From JBLZUR01 sp048565625 (GTDB taxonomy: Bacteria; Pseudomonadota; Alphaproteobacteria; Sphingomonadales; Sphingomonadaceae): a DNA stretch of 64,000 nucleotides. The translations under genes and the position numbers were made by a program. Where the stretch lies: positions 1,054,001 through 1,118,000 of the forward strand of contig NZ_JBLZUR010000002.1 of the NCBI RefSeq assembly GCF_048565625.1, read 5' to 3'. This document shows, piece by piece, positions 32,925-41,358 of this stretch (position 1 is the first letter of the stretch; the number at the start of each line of letters is the position of its first letter). The notes under the pieces were generated by a model, which saw only the letters and a program-made list of their open reading frames with translations, was not told the origin of the DNA and made no database searches.

Positions 32925-33442
32925 CCGGCCTCATCGCCGCGCCCCCACGCTCCAGCCGTGCTGCTGCCGAGCCGCCGACCGACGATCTCACTCAGGTAGA
33001 GCTGGTCTGGATCGAGAAGCAGACGGAGCACTGGATCCGCTTCGGCCGCGACGTGCGCGAGCAGATCCTCGATCGGCGCCGCCGCATCCTCTTCTTCCCT
33101 CCCGGCGCGGTTTTCGGCCTCGTGCGATGGGCCGCGAACGAGCACGGGACCGTGCTGTCCCGGCTCGACATCGTGCGGGCTATCGCTCCCGGCCGGCCCC
33201 TCCAGACCGTACCGACAGTGACGCCTGGCGGCGAGGTGCTGCTGCGCGCCGACGGCTGGCCGAAAGTCGAGCGGGTGCTCCAGCTCATCGATGGCATAGA
33301 GGCCATAGGCGTCGATCCGGTGGACGTCGCGCCCGACCATTGGCGCCACGTCCACAACCGTCTCGCCGTCGGCGAGGCACCGCGCGCCTATACCCTGCGG
33401 CGTCACCGCGCCTTCCTGCTTCGTCAGGAGATCGGCGCATGA
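32921..33442 (+). CDS. DUF2840 protein
   Basis: A 173-residue protein with typical DUF2840 blocks: VELVWIEKQTEHWIRFG, RRILFFPPGAVFGLVRWAANEHGTV and RVLQLIDGIEAIGVDP. The family is found between parA and traF in ICEMlSym-like elements; its function is unknown. ATGA overlaps on both sides place it firmly in the operon. Confidence 0.88.
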   Translation: MTGLIAAPPRSSRAAAEPPTDDLTQVELVWIEKQTEHWIRFGRDVREQILDRRRRILFFPPGAVFGLVRWAANEHGTVLSRLDIVRAIAPGRPLQTVPTVTPGGEVLLRADGWPKVERVLQLIDGIEAIGVDPVDVAPDHWRHVHNRLAVGEAPRAYTLRRHRAFLLRQEIGA

Positions 33443-33984
33443 TCCGGCTCGGCTACGCCATCGCCACGACCTGCGCGGTGTCTGTCATGGGCGTGATTTC
33501 CATCGTCACATTCGTGCCGAGGGTCATCTGGAACGCCTCCGCCAGCACCCCGATCGGCTTCTACACCATCGACCCCGCCCCGTCGCCGCAGGTCACCGAT
33601 CTGGTCGCTATCCGTGCCCCCGAGCCCCTCGCATCCTTCATGGTCGAGCGCGGCTACATAGGTCGCGGCGTGCCCCTGATGAAGCGCATCGCCGCGCTTC
33701 CAGGGCAGCGCGTCTGCCGGGCGGGTCAAGACATCACCGTCGACGCCATCAAGCTCGGCGAGGCGCTCGACCGCGACAGCAGCGGGCGTCCCTTGCCCGT
33801 CTGGCAGGGCTGCCGCGTCATCGCTGATGGCGAGCTGTTCCTGATGAACTGGCAGGTCCGCGGCAGCCTCGACGGCCGCTATTTCGGACCACTCCCGGCC
33901 TCCGCCGTGATCGGCCGGGCCACTCCCCTCTACACCGACGAAGATGGCGATGGCCGCTTCGTCTGGCGCGCGCCGACGCGGTGA
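33439..33984 (+). CDS. traF: TraF-like S26 peptidase
   Basis: A 181-residue membrane-bound S26 (signal peptidase-like) protease with an N-terminal membrane segment (8-28), catalytic Ser36 in SASTPIGFY and Lys82 in LMKRIAALPG. TraF matures or cyclises the conjugative pilin TrbC in Trb systems. In R7A traF and rlxS follow rdfS, as here. The start overlaps the DUF2840 stop (ATGA). Confidence 0.92.
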   Translation: MIRLGYAIATTCAVSVMGVISIVTFVPRVIWNASASTPIGFYTIDPAPSPQVTDLVAIRAPEPLASFMVERGYIGRGVPLMKRIAALPGQRVCRAGQDITVDAIKLGEALDRDSSGRPLPVWQGCRVIADGELFLMNWQVRGSLDGRYFGPLPASAVIGRATPLYTDEDGDGRFVWRAPTR

Positions 33985-34030
33985 CGGCGCTCGCACGACC
34001 CTCTTCACCGCAATCTGAAGGAGACCTCCA

Positions 34031-34378
34031 ATGTCCGTGATCGGCCAATTCATGCGCGAGAACGACGGCTTCATCGGCCACCTGACGACGCTGTCGCTGC
34101 ATCAGGACATCATCCTCGTCGCGGCCGAGCCGTCCGATGCAGAGAACGCGCCCGACTATCGCGTCCATTTGCTCGACACCATGAGCAACGAGACCGGCGC
34201 GGAGATCGGCGCTGGTTGGAAGCGCACCGGCGAGAAGGCGGGCGACTACGTCTCGCTACAGCTCGATGACCCGACGTTCGCGCACCCGATCCGCGCCAAC
34301 CTCTTCCAGTCCGCTGACGACAAGGCCGCATGGGGCCTGCACTGGAACCGCCCACCCAAGCGCAGCGAGCGGGACTGA
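34031..34378 (+). CDS. DUF736 family protein (copy 2)
   Basis: A 115-residue protein with the DUF736 pattern but diverged from copy 1: IGQFMRENDGFIGHLTTLSL, DYRVHLLDTMSNETGAEIGAGW and GDYVSLQLDDPTFAHPIRANLF. Ribosome site AGGAGA precedes the ATG. It sits within the transfer operon, supporting a transfer- or DNA-processing-related role. Confidence 0.85.
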   Translation: MSVIGQFMRENDGFIGHLTTLSLHQDIILVAAEPSDAENAPDYRVHLLDTMSNETGAEIGAGWKRTGEKAGDYVSLQLDDPTFAHPIRANLFQSADDKAAWGLHWNRPPKRSERD

Positions 34379-34381
34379 GCG

Positions 34382-35143
34382 ATGCCCATCGCCCGCATTC
34401 TGCCTGCCGTCGGAGGGAGGATCACCCTCCGGCGCGCAGCCTTCCTTTTCCTTTCCGGCCTGATCCTCGTGGAGGCGGGCGCAGTCCCTGCTCACGCGCA
34501 GCAGGCGCCGGCCGAGCGGCCGTCACCCCGCGATCCCTATGGCGCTTACATCGCCGAGGCGGCGCAGCGGTTCGGCGTTCCCGAAGCATGGATTCGCGCC
34601 GTCATGCGCGTCGAAAGCGCAGGCGATGTGCGCGCCATCTCTTCGGCCGGCGCGATGGGCCTGATGCAGGTCATGCCCGCCACATGGGCGGAGTTGCGCG
34701 TCCGGCATCGGCTCGGCGGCAATCCCTACGACCCGCGCGACAATATCCTGGCGGGCGCTGCGTATCTGCGCGAGATGCACGATCGCTACGGATCGCCCGG
34801 CTTCCTGGCGGCCTACAATGCCGGTCCGGGCCGTTACGAAGAGTATCTCGCCGGTCGTCCGTTGCCGGCCGAAACGCGCGCCTATGTCGCGACGCTCGCC
34901 CCCATTGTCGGCGGCGGTGATCTAGCCGGCCCTGTCGTGGTAGCGGCCGCCGATCCGCTCGCCTGGACCCGGGCGCCGCTCTTCGTCGTGCAATCAACCG
35001 GCAGCGGACCTGCCGCGCCGGTGCAGTCCGAAGGCGCGCCCGGTGACAGCACGGCGGCCGGTCCCGCGCGCGATCAAGGCCCGGTGGCTTCGCGCGCCGA
35101 AGGCCTTTTCGTTGCCCGCAATATCCCGGGTGGCCCGCGATGA
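34382..35143 (+). CDS. Lytic transglycosylase (SLT family)
   Basis: A 253-residue secreted protein. A signal peptide ends near PAHAQQA (about 40). The SLT domain has AAQRFGVPEAWIRAVMRVESAG with catalytic Glu78, GAMGLMQVMPATWAEL and AYNAGPGRYEEY. It opens peptidoglycan for the conjugation channel, like VirB1. The C-terminal ~80 residues are low complexity. It follows DUF736 by 3 bases. Confidence 0.92.
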   Translation: MPIARILPAVGGRITLRRAAFLFLSGLILVEAGAVPAHAQQAPAERPSPRDPYGAYIAEAAQRFGVPEAWIRAVMRVESAGDVRAISSAGAMGLMQVMPATWAELRVRHRLGGNPYDPRDNILAGAAYLREMHDRYGSPGFLAAYNAGPGRYEEYLAGRPLPAETRAYVATLAPIVGGGDLAGPVVVAAADPLAWTRAPLFVVQSTGSGPAAPVQSEGAPGDSTAAGPARDQGPVASRAEGLFVARNIPGGPR

Positions 35144-35387
35144 TCGCGTTCGCACCTCCTCGCACTGTAGCGTGTTCTGGCGGACGAAGGGCGGTCTGGA
35201 GAGGAGAAGTCGACAGCACAACCGCACGATGGCGAGATAAAAGCCGGCGATGTGCGGCTTGGTGCGGTCGTGTGTTTTCAGTGGCTTATGGCGCATCTGC
35301 GCGAGGTGCGCCTGATCGGCGCAGCCTGCGCATTCGCCATTTCGCCAAGGCTTTCCGCGCGTTTGCGCGATGTGCGGGGCCCCGACC
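35144..35387 (+). other. Candidate origin of transfer (oriT) region
   Basis: A 244-base gap interrupts the otherwise gapless operon directly before the relaxase gene, where oriT lies in ICEMlSym(R7A). It has two 11-bp direct repeats GCGATGTGCGG (35247 and 35367) and an imperfect inverted repeat with arms around ATGGCGCATCTGCGCG and CTGCGCATTCGCCAT (35287-35343). The nick site itself cannot be named. Confidence 0.5.
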
Positions 35388-37127
35388 ATGAGCGGCGAGG
35401 ACGATTTCCGCATCCGGCCCGGCCGCATCCGTTCGACCCGTGCGCAGCAGGCGCGGCCCTTCATTGCCCAGGCGCTCGCCGCCGCACAGCGGGCCGGTGG
35501 ACGCGTCTCGCGCTCCGGCCAGATCAGCAAGGGCAATCGCTCGCGGTTCGGACGCGGACAGCGCGCGACCGTGCAGGCCAATCGGCTGCTCACGAGCCGA
35601 TCGCGCAACACAGTCATCAAGGCACGCGTCGTCCGTCATAGCGCGCGGGCCGCGCCGCTCTCTGCACACCTCAGCTATCTCCGCCGCGAGGGCGTCACCC
35701 GGGATGGGGAGAAGGCGCACCTGTTCGGCCCCGCGTCCGAGGACGCCGATCCAAAGGCCTTCGCCGAGCGCACCCAGGACGATCGGCATCACTTCCGGTT
35801 CATCGTCTCGCCCGAGGACGCGACCGAGATGTCCGACCTCAAAGGCTTCGCGCGCGAGCTAATGGACCAGATGGAGAAGGACCTTGGCACCAAGCTCGAC
35901 TGGGTCGGCGTCGATCACTGGAACACCGACAATCCCCACGTCCACATCATCCTGCGTGGGCGCACGGATGACGGCCAGGACCTCGTCATCTCCCGCGACT
36001 ACATCAAGGAGGGCATGCGCGCCCGCGCGCAGGATCTCGTCACCCAGGAGTTGGGGCCGCGCACCGAGCAGGAGATCCGGCGCAACCTAGGGCGTCAGGT
36101 CGAGGCGGAGCGCTGGACCGATCTCGATCGCCAGATCGCCCGCGACAGCTATCGCACGGGCGTCGCCGACCTCGCCCCACATCCCGATCGGCAACCGGAC
36201 GAATTCCACGCGCTGAAGGTCGGTCGCCTGCGCAAGCTGGAGACACTCGGCCTCGCCGATCAGGTCGGTCCCGGCCAGTGGGTCGTATCGGAGAATGCCG
36301 AGAAGACGCTGCGCGCGCTCGGCGAACGCGGCGACATCATCAAGCGCATCCACCGCAGCCTGACCGAACGCGGCATCGAGCGCGGTGCCGCGAGCTATGT
36401 GCTTGCCGGCGAGAGCATCAACGATCCGGTCATCGGTCGGCTGGTCGACCGCGGCCTCGATGACGAGCTGAAGGGCACGGTCTATGCCGTGGTCGACGGC
36501 ACCGATGGGCGCACCCACCACATCAAGCTCGCCGATCTCGACGCCGCCGGGGACAGCGCACCGGGTTCGATCGTCGAGCTGCGCAAGTTCGACGACGCGC
36601 AGGGCCGCCGGCGTGTCGCGCTCGCCGTTCGCTCTGATTTCGATATCGAGCGACAGGTCCATGCGACGGGCGCCACCTGGCTCGACCGGCAGGCCATCGC
36701 CCGCGAGCCGGTAGCGCTCGGCGGCGGCGGCTTCGGCGCGGAGGTGCGTCAGGCGATGGACCGGCGCGCCGACCATCTCATCGCCCAGGGGCTCGCCGAG
36801 CGGCAGACGCGCGGCGTCAGCTTCTCGCCGGGGCTGATCGAAACCTTGCGCCAGCGTGAGGTCGAAGCACTCGGAGAGAAGCTCGCGGCCGAGACCGGCC
36901 GACCATTCTCGAAGGCCGGAACGGGCGAGTATGTGGCAGGCACCTATCGGCAGCGCTTCGCGCTCGCCTCGGGCCGCTTCGCCATGATCGACGACGGCCT
37001 CGGCTTCCAGCTCGTGCCCTGGTCGCCATCCCTCGAACGCCAGCTCGGCCAGCACGTCTCCGGCGTCTCGCGCGGAGGCGGCGGCGTCGACTGGAGCTTC
37101 GGCCGCAGTCGCGGCCTTGGCATGTAG
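35388..37127 (+). CDS. rlxS: RlxS-type relaxase (DUF3363)
   Basis: A 579-residue relaxase. The N-terminal basic stretch is followed by SGRNTVIKARVVRH-like sequence, LSYLRREGVTRDGEKA, HHFRFIVSPEDA and the histidine motif DHWNTDNPHVHIILRGR (about 178-194), which coordinates metal. The C-terminal half is the DUF3363 domain. RlxS nicks oriT and pilots the strand through TraG and the Trb channel. Met at 35388 was preferred over 35370 because the family begins SGEDDFRIRPGR. Confidence 0.9.
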   Translation: MSGEDDFRIRPGRIRSTRAQQARPFIAQALAAAQRAGGRVSRSGQISKGNRSRFGRGQRATVQANRLLTSRSRNTVIKARVVRHSARAAPLSAHLSYLRREGVTRDGEKAHLFGPASEDADPKAFAERTQDDRHHFRFIVSPEDATEMSDLKGFARELMDQMEKDLGTKLDWVGVDHWNTDNPHVHIILRGRTDDGQDLVISRDYIKEGMRARAQDLVTQELGPRTEQEIRRNLGRQVEAERWTDLDRQIARDSYRTGVADLAPHPDRQPDEFHALKVGRLRKLETLGLADQVGPGQWVVSENAEKTLRALGERGDIIKRIHRSLTERGIERGAASYVLAGESINDPVIGRLVDRGLDDELKGTVYAVVDGTDGRTHHIKLADLDAAGDSAPGSIVELRKFDDAQGRRRVALAVRSDFDIERQVHATGATWLDRQAIAREPVALGGGGFGAEVRQAMDRRADHLIAQGLAERQTRGVSFSPGLIETLRQREVEALGEKLAAETGRPFSKAGTGEYVAGTYRQRFALASGRFAMIDDGLGFQLVPWSPSLERQLGQHVSGVSRGGGGVDWSFGRSRGLGM

Positions 37128-37153
37128 CCCAACCAAGAAAGGAGCGCCCCGCC

Positions 37154-39139
37154 ATGTCAGCGACAAAAATCCTCTGGGGTCAGATCCTCACCGTCTTCCT
37201 GATCGTGTTGATGACGACCTGGGGCGCGACACAATGGACGGCCTACCGTCTCGGCTTCCAACCACAGCTCGGAGTACCCTGGTTCGAACTGGCGGGCTGG
37301 CCGATCTACGATCCGCCCGCCTTCTTCTGGTGGTGGTATTTCTACGACGCCTATGCGCCGCCGATCTTCGTCGAGGGGGCCTATATCGCCGCGTCGGGCG
37401 GCTTCATCTCCATCGCCGTCGCCATCGGCATGTCCGTGTGGCGGGCGCGAGAAGCGAAGAACGTGGAGACCTACGGCTCGGCCCGCTGGGCGCGGCCGGA
37501 AGAGGTGAAGGCCGCGGGCCTGCTCGGTCCGGATGGCGTCGTGCTCGGCAAACACGAGCGCGACTATCTTCGACATGACGGCCCCGAGCATGTGCTGTGC
37601 TTCGCGCCGACGCGTTCCGGCAAAGGCGTGGGGCTGGTCGTGCCCTCGCTCCTGACCTGGCCGGGCTCAGCGATCGTCCATGACATCAAGGGCGAGAACT
37701 GGACGCTGACCGCCGGCTATCGCGCTCGGCATGGCCGCGTGCTGCTCTTCGATCCCACAAACGCGAAGTCCGCCGCCTACAATCCGTTGCTCGAGGTGCG
37801 ACGCGGCGAGTGGGAAGTCCGCGACGTGCAGAACATCGCCGACATCCTTGTCGACCCGGAAGGCTCGCTCGAGAAGCGGAACCACTGGGAAAAGACGTCG
37901 CACGCGCTCTTGGTCGGGGCCATCCTCCACGTCCTTTATGCCGAGGCCGACAAGACGCTGGCCGGCGTCGCCGCGTTCCTGTCCGATCCGAAGCGGCCGA
38001 TCGAGTCGACCCTCGCGGCGATGATGAAGACCGCCCATCTCGGCGAGGCCGGCCCGCATCCAGTCATTGCCAGCGCGGCGCGCGAACTGCTCAACAAATC
38101 CGACAACGAGCGATCCGGCGTGCTGTCGACGGCGATGTCGTTCCTGGGCCTGTATCGCGATCCCGTCGTCGCCGAGGTCACCCGTCGCTGCGATTGGCGC
38201 ATCGCCGACATGGTCGGCGGCAAGCATCCGACCACCCTCTACCTCGTGGTGCCGCCCTCCGATATCAACCGAACCAAGCCGCTCATCCGCCTGATTCTCA
38301 ACCAGGTCGGGCGCCGGTTGACCGAGGACCTGCAGGCGAAGGGCAACCGACACCGGTTGCTGTTGATGCTCGACGAGTTTCCGGCGCTCGGCCGCCTCGA
38401 CTTCTTCGAGAGCGCCTTGGCGTTCATGGCGGGTTACGGCCTGAAGGCCTTCCTCATCGCCCAATCCCTGAACCAGATCGAGAAAGCCTACGGCCCGAAC
38501 AATTCGATCCTCGACAATTGCCATGTGCGCGTGAGCTTCGCGACCAATGACGAGCGCACAGCCAAGCGCGTTTCGGACGCGCTCGGCACCGCCACAGAGA
38601 TGAAGGCGATGAAGAACTATGCCGGCCACCGGCTCTCGCCCTGGCTTGGCCACATGATGGTGTCGCGCTCGGAAACGGCCCGGCAGCTGCTGACGCCGGG
38701 CGAAATCATGCAGCTTCCGCCGTCCGACGAGATCGTCATGGTCGCCGGCACTCCACCCATCCGCGCGAAAAAGGCCCGCTACTACGAGGATCGGAGGTTT
38801 CAGGAGCGCATCCTCACGCCGCCCACACTCACCAAGCCGACGAGCGCGAGGGTCGACGACTGGAGCGCGCTCGCGATACCGGAGCGCCCGGTGCGGAGCA
38901 CGACCGTCGCGGGCGATGCCCTGACCGACGATGATCCGACGGATTCCGAGCGCCGTCACCAGCCCGAACTGAGCCGAACCAAGACCGTCGAGCGCAAGCC
39001 GATCATCGAAAACGAATTCGAGATCGATCCACGCGATGATGTCGACGAGGATGCCGCCCGCCTCAGCCGCATGACGCAGACGATGCGCCAGGTCGCGCGC
39101 CAAGCGTCGCTCGATCCGGGCGACGGCATCGATTTATAG
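37154..39139 (+). CDS. traG: TraG/VirD4 type IV coupling protein
   Basis: A 661-residue coupling ATPase with two or three N-terminal membrane segments (8-30, 65-95), GSARWA, Walker A APTRSGKGVGLVVPSLL (about 151-160), DIKGENW, and Walker B LLMLDEFPALGRLDFF (about 402-412). It links the RlxS-DNA complex to the secretion channel. It follows rlxS by 26 bases with ribosome site AAAGGAG. Confidence 0.95.
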   Translation: MSATKILWGQILTVFLIVLMTTWGATQWTAYRLGFQPQLGVPWFELAGWPIYDPPAFFWWWYFYDAYAPPIFVEGAYIAASGGFISIAVAIGMSVWRAREAKNVETYGSARWARPEEVKAAGLLGPDGVVLGKHERDYLRHDGPEHVLCFAPTRSGKGVGLVVPSLLTWPGSAIVHDIKGENWTLTAGYRARHGRVLLFDPTNAKSAAYNPLLEVRRGEWEVRDVQNIADILVDPEGSLEKRNHWEKTSHALLVGAILHVLYAEADKTLAGVAAFLSDPKRPIESTLAAMMKTAHLGEAGPHPVIASAARELLNKSDNERSGVLSTAMSFLGLYRDPVVAEVTRRCDWRIADMVGGKHPTTLYLVVPPSDINRTKPLIRLILNQVGRRLTEDLQAKGNRHRLLLMLDEFPALGRLDFFESALAFMAGYGLKAFLIAQSLNQIEKAYGPNNSILDNCHVRVSFATNDERTAKRVSDALGTATEMKAMKNYAGHRLSPWLGHMMVSRSETARQLLTPGEIMQLPPSDEIVMVAGTPPIRAKKARYYEDRRFQERILTPPTLTKPTSARVDDWSALAIPERPVRSTTVAGDALTDDDPTDSERRHQPELSRTKTVERKPIIENEFEIDPRDDVDEDAARLSRMTQTMRQVARQASLDPGDGIDL

Positions 39140-39148
39140 GAGGCGGCC

Positions 39149-39583
39149 TTGATCAAGCCCCCCAAGAAGCAACGCCTGTCGGTCTATCTCGACCCGGACC
39201 TGATGAGGTCGCTCGCGGCCCATGCGGCGCGACGAGACCTCTCCCTATCGCTGGTTGCCGAGGCGGGCATCGCGTCGTTCGTCTCGCCAGACGCAGCGGA
39301 GCGACAGGAAGCGGCAACGACGAAGCGGCTCGATCAACTCGACCGGCGCATGGCCCGCTTGGAGCGGGATCTCGGCATATCGGTCGAGACGCTCGCCGTG
39401 TTCATCCGCTTCTGGCTGACCTCAAATCCGCCGCTGCCGGAGCCGGCACAGGCTGCGGCGCGCGCCAAGGCGGCGGAGCGCTACGAAGCCTTCGTGACCG
39501 CGCTCGGCAGACGGCTCGCGCAGGGTCCGAAGCTTAGGCAGGAGATCGCGGAAGACATCGCGCCCGCGCGCGACGCGGAATAA
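39149..39583 (+). CDS. Ribbon-helix-helix (CopG-like) transfer protein
   Basis: A 144-residue protein. QRLSVYLDPDLMRSLAAHAARRDLSLSLVAEAGI is an RHH domain; a coiled region (TTKRLDQLDRRMARLERDLG) follows. Such proteins lie between traG and trbB in this ICE family and are likely accessory oriT-binding or regulatory factors. The start is TTG with a good AGGAGG upstream. Confidence 0.82.
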   Translation: MIKPPKKQRLSVYLDPDLMRSLAAHAARRDLSLSLVAEAGIASFVSPDAAERQEAATTKRLDQLDRRMARLERDLGISVETLAVFIRFWLTSNPPLPEPAQAAARAKAAERYEAFVTALGRRLAQGPKLRQEIAEDIAPARDAE

Positions 39584-39752
39584 TCACTGATCCGCGCATC
39601 ACAAGTATTCCTGCGTTCCGCCATTTCCCTGTCTTTGTACGCCACAGTACGACGGCCACATGATGGTTGTTGTCAGGCCATGATTTCTGTCTCTTCTACT
39701 CATCCCCGATCCAGGGCCGCGCATCGCGGACCCACACAAGAACGGGGACGAC

Positions 39753-40736
39753 GTGGCGGCAACTCACCAGAAATCGGAGGCGATCCTTCGCGGCGCGCGC
39801 ATGCTGCGCACCGCGCTTGGCCCCGCCATCGCCCGGTTTCTGGAAGACCCCGCGATCGTCGAGGTAATGCTCAACCCCGATGGGCGGCTCTGGGTCGACC
39901 GTCTCTCCCAAGGACTTTCCGACACCGGTGAGCTGCTGTCGCCGTCGGACGGCGAGCGGATCATCCGCCTCGTCGCGCACCACGTCGGCGCCGAGGTCCA
40001 TCCCGGCGCACCACGCGTCTCGGCTGAACTGCCCGATACGGGGGAGCGGTTCGAGGGGCTATTGCCTCCCGTGGTCTCCGCTCCGGCTTTCGCGATCCGC
40101 AAGCCCGCCGTCGCGGTGTTCACGCTCGACGACTACGTCGCCGCCGGCATCATGGCAGCGGGTCAGGCCGAGACGCTGCGCCAGGCCGTGGGGGATCGGC
40201 GCAACATCCTAGTCGCCGGTGGCACATCCACCGGCAAGACGACCCTCACCAACGCGCTGCTCGCCGAAGTCTCCAAGACCTCGGACCGCGTCGTCCTCAT
40301 CGAGGACACCCGCGAACTGCAATGCGCCGCGCCCAATCTGGTCGCGATGCGGACGAAGGATGGCGTCGCCTCGCTCTCCGATCTCGTCCGGTCCTCTCTG
40401 CGCCTGCGCCCCGACCGCATTCCAATTGGCGAAGTGCGCGGTGCCGAGGCGCTCGACCTCTTGAAGGCTTGGGGCACTGGCCACCCCGGCGGTGTGGGGA
40501 CGATTCACGCCGGCACCGCCATCGGCGCGCTGCGCCGCATGGAGCAGCTCATCCAGGAAGCCGTCGTCACCGTCCCGCGCGCGCTGATCGCCGAAACGAT
40601 CGATCTGGTCGCAGTGCTTTCCGGCCGCGGCTCTTCGCGCCGCCTAGCCGAACTCGCCCGCATAGAGGGCCTCGGCCCCGACGGCGACTACCGCGTCACC
40701 CCCGCAAGCCAGCCCCTCACAGGAGACCTGCCATGA
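39753..40736 (+). CDS. trbB: TrbB, conjugation ATPase (VirB11 type)
   Basis: A 327-residue hexameric ATPase. Walker A AGGTSTGKTTL (about 153-163), Asp box LIEDTRELQC, Walker B region IPIGEVRGAEAL and His box GTGHPGGVGTIHAG are all present. It powers pilus assembly and DNA transfer. The GTG start follows 169 non-coding bases that should contain the trb promoter. Confidence 0.95.
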   Translation: MAATHQKSEAILRGARMLRTALGPAIARFLEDPAIVEVMLNPDGRLWVDRLSQGLSDTGELLSPSDGERIIRLVAHHVGAEVHPGAPRVSAELPDTGERFEGLLPPVVSAPAFAIRKPAVAVFTLDDYVAAGIMAAGQAETLRQAVGDRRNILVAGGTSTGKTTLTNALLAEVSKTSDRVVLIEDTRELQCAAPNLVAMRTKDGVASLSDLVRSSLRLRPDRIPIGEVRGAEALDLLKAWGTGHPGGVGTIHAGTAIGALRRMEQLIQEAVVTVPRALIAETIDLVAVLSGRGSSRRLAELARIEGLGPDGDYRVTPASQPLTGDLP

Positions 40737-41065
40737 TCAAGCATGCTTTGCGCATTCGCCGCCACATCGCCACGGCGGTGTCCGTCACGTTCCTGACGCT
40801 TGCCCTCGCGCCGGCCGCCCATGCGTCCGGTTCGTCGATGCCCTGGGAAGCACCGCTTCAGTCGATCCTCGAATCCATCGAGGGGCCGGTCGCCAAGATC
40901 ATTGCCGTGATGATCATTATCATCACCGGCCTGACGCTCGCCTTCGGCGACACGTCGGGCGGCGCACGGCGCCTGATCCAGATCGTATTTGGCCTGTCGA
41001 TCGCCTTCGCCGCGTCAAGCTTCTTCCTGTCGTTCTTCTCGTTCGGCGGCGGGGCGCTCGTCTGA
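40733..41065 (+). CDS. trbC: TrbC, prepilin
   Basis: A 110-residue VirB2-type pilin with signal peptide (cleavage near AAHASG), then two membrane helices (VAKIIAVMIIIITGLTLAF and LIQIVFGLSIAFAASSFFL). Overlaps trbB and trbD by a few bases. TraF at 33.4 kb probably processes it. Confidence 0.92.
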   Translation: MIKHALRIRRHIATAVSVTFLTLALAPAAHASGSSMPWEAPLQSILESIEGPVAKIIAVMIIIITGLTLAFGDTSGGARRLIQIVFGLSIAFAASSFFLSFFSFGGGALV

Positions 41066-41346
41066 TGGCCGACGGCGCGGAACATGGCGGCGAGGTTCCG
41101 GGCTTTTCCGTTCCGGTGCACCGGGCGCTGACCGAGCACATCCTCCTCGGCGGCGCGCCGCGTTCGCTCGCCATCCTCAACGGCACGCTGGCCGCTGCGC
41201 TCGGCCTTGGCCTCCGCCTCTGGCTCGTCGGCCTCGGCCTGTGGGCCGTGGGGCATTTCGCGGCCGTCTGGGCGGCCAAGCGCGATCCCCAGTTCGTCGA
41301 CGTCGTGCGCAAGCATCTGCGCATCCCCGGCCACCTGTCGGTCTGA
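41065..41346 (+). CDS. trbD: TrbD (VirB3-like)
   Basis: A 93-residue inner-membrane protein: FSVPVHRALTEHILLGGAPR, then a hydrophobic hairpin AILNGTLAAALGLGLRLWLVG and RDPQFVDVVRKHL, the standard TrbD pattern. Translationally coupled to trbC. Confidence 0.92.
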   Translation: MADGAEHGGEVPGFSVPVHRALTEHILLGGAPRSLAILNGTLAAALGLGLRLWLVGLGLWAVGHFAAVWAAKRDPQFVDVVRKHLRIPGHLSV

Positions 41347-41358
41347 GGAGCGACGCTG

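Noticed and set aside
37667..39103. 478-codon antisense open frame in traG
   Set aside because: Shadow of a well-supported coupling protein.
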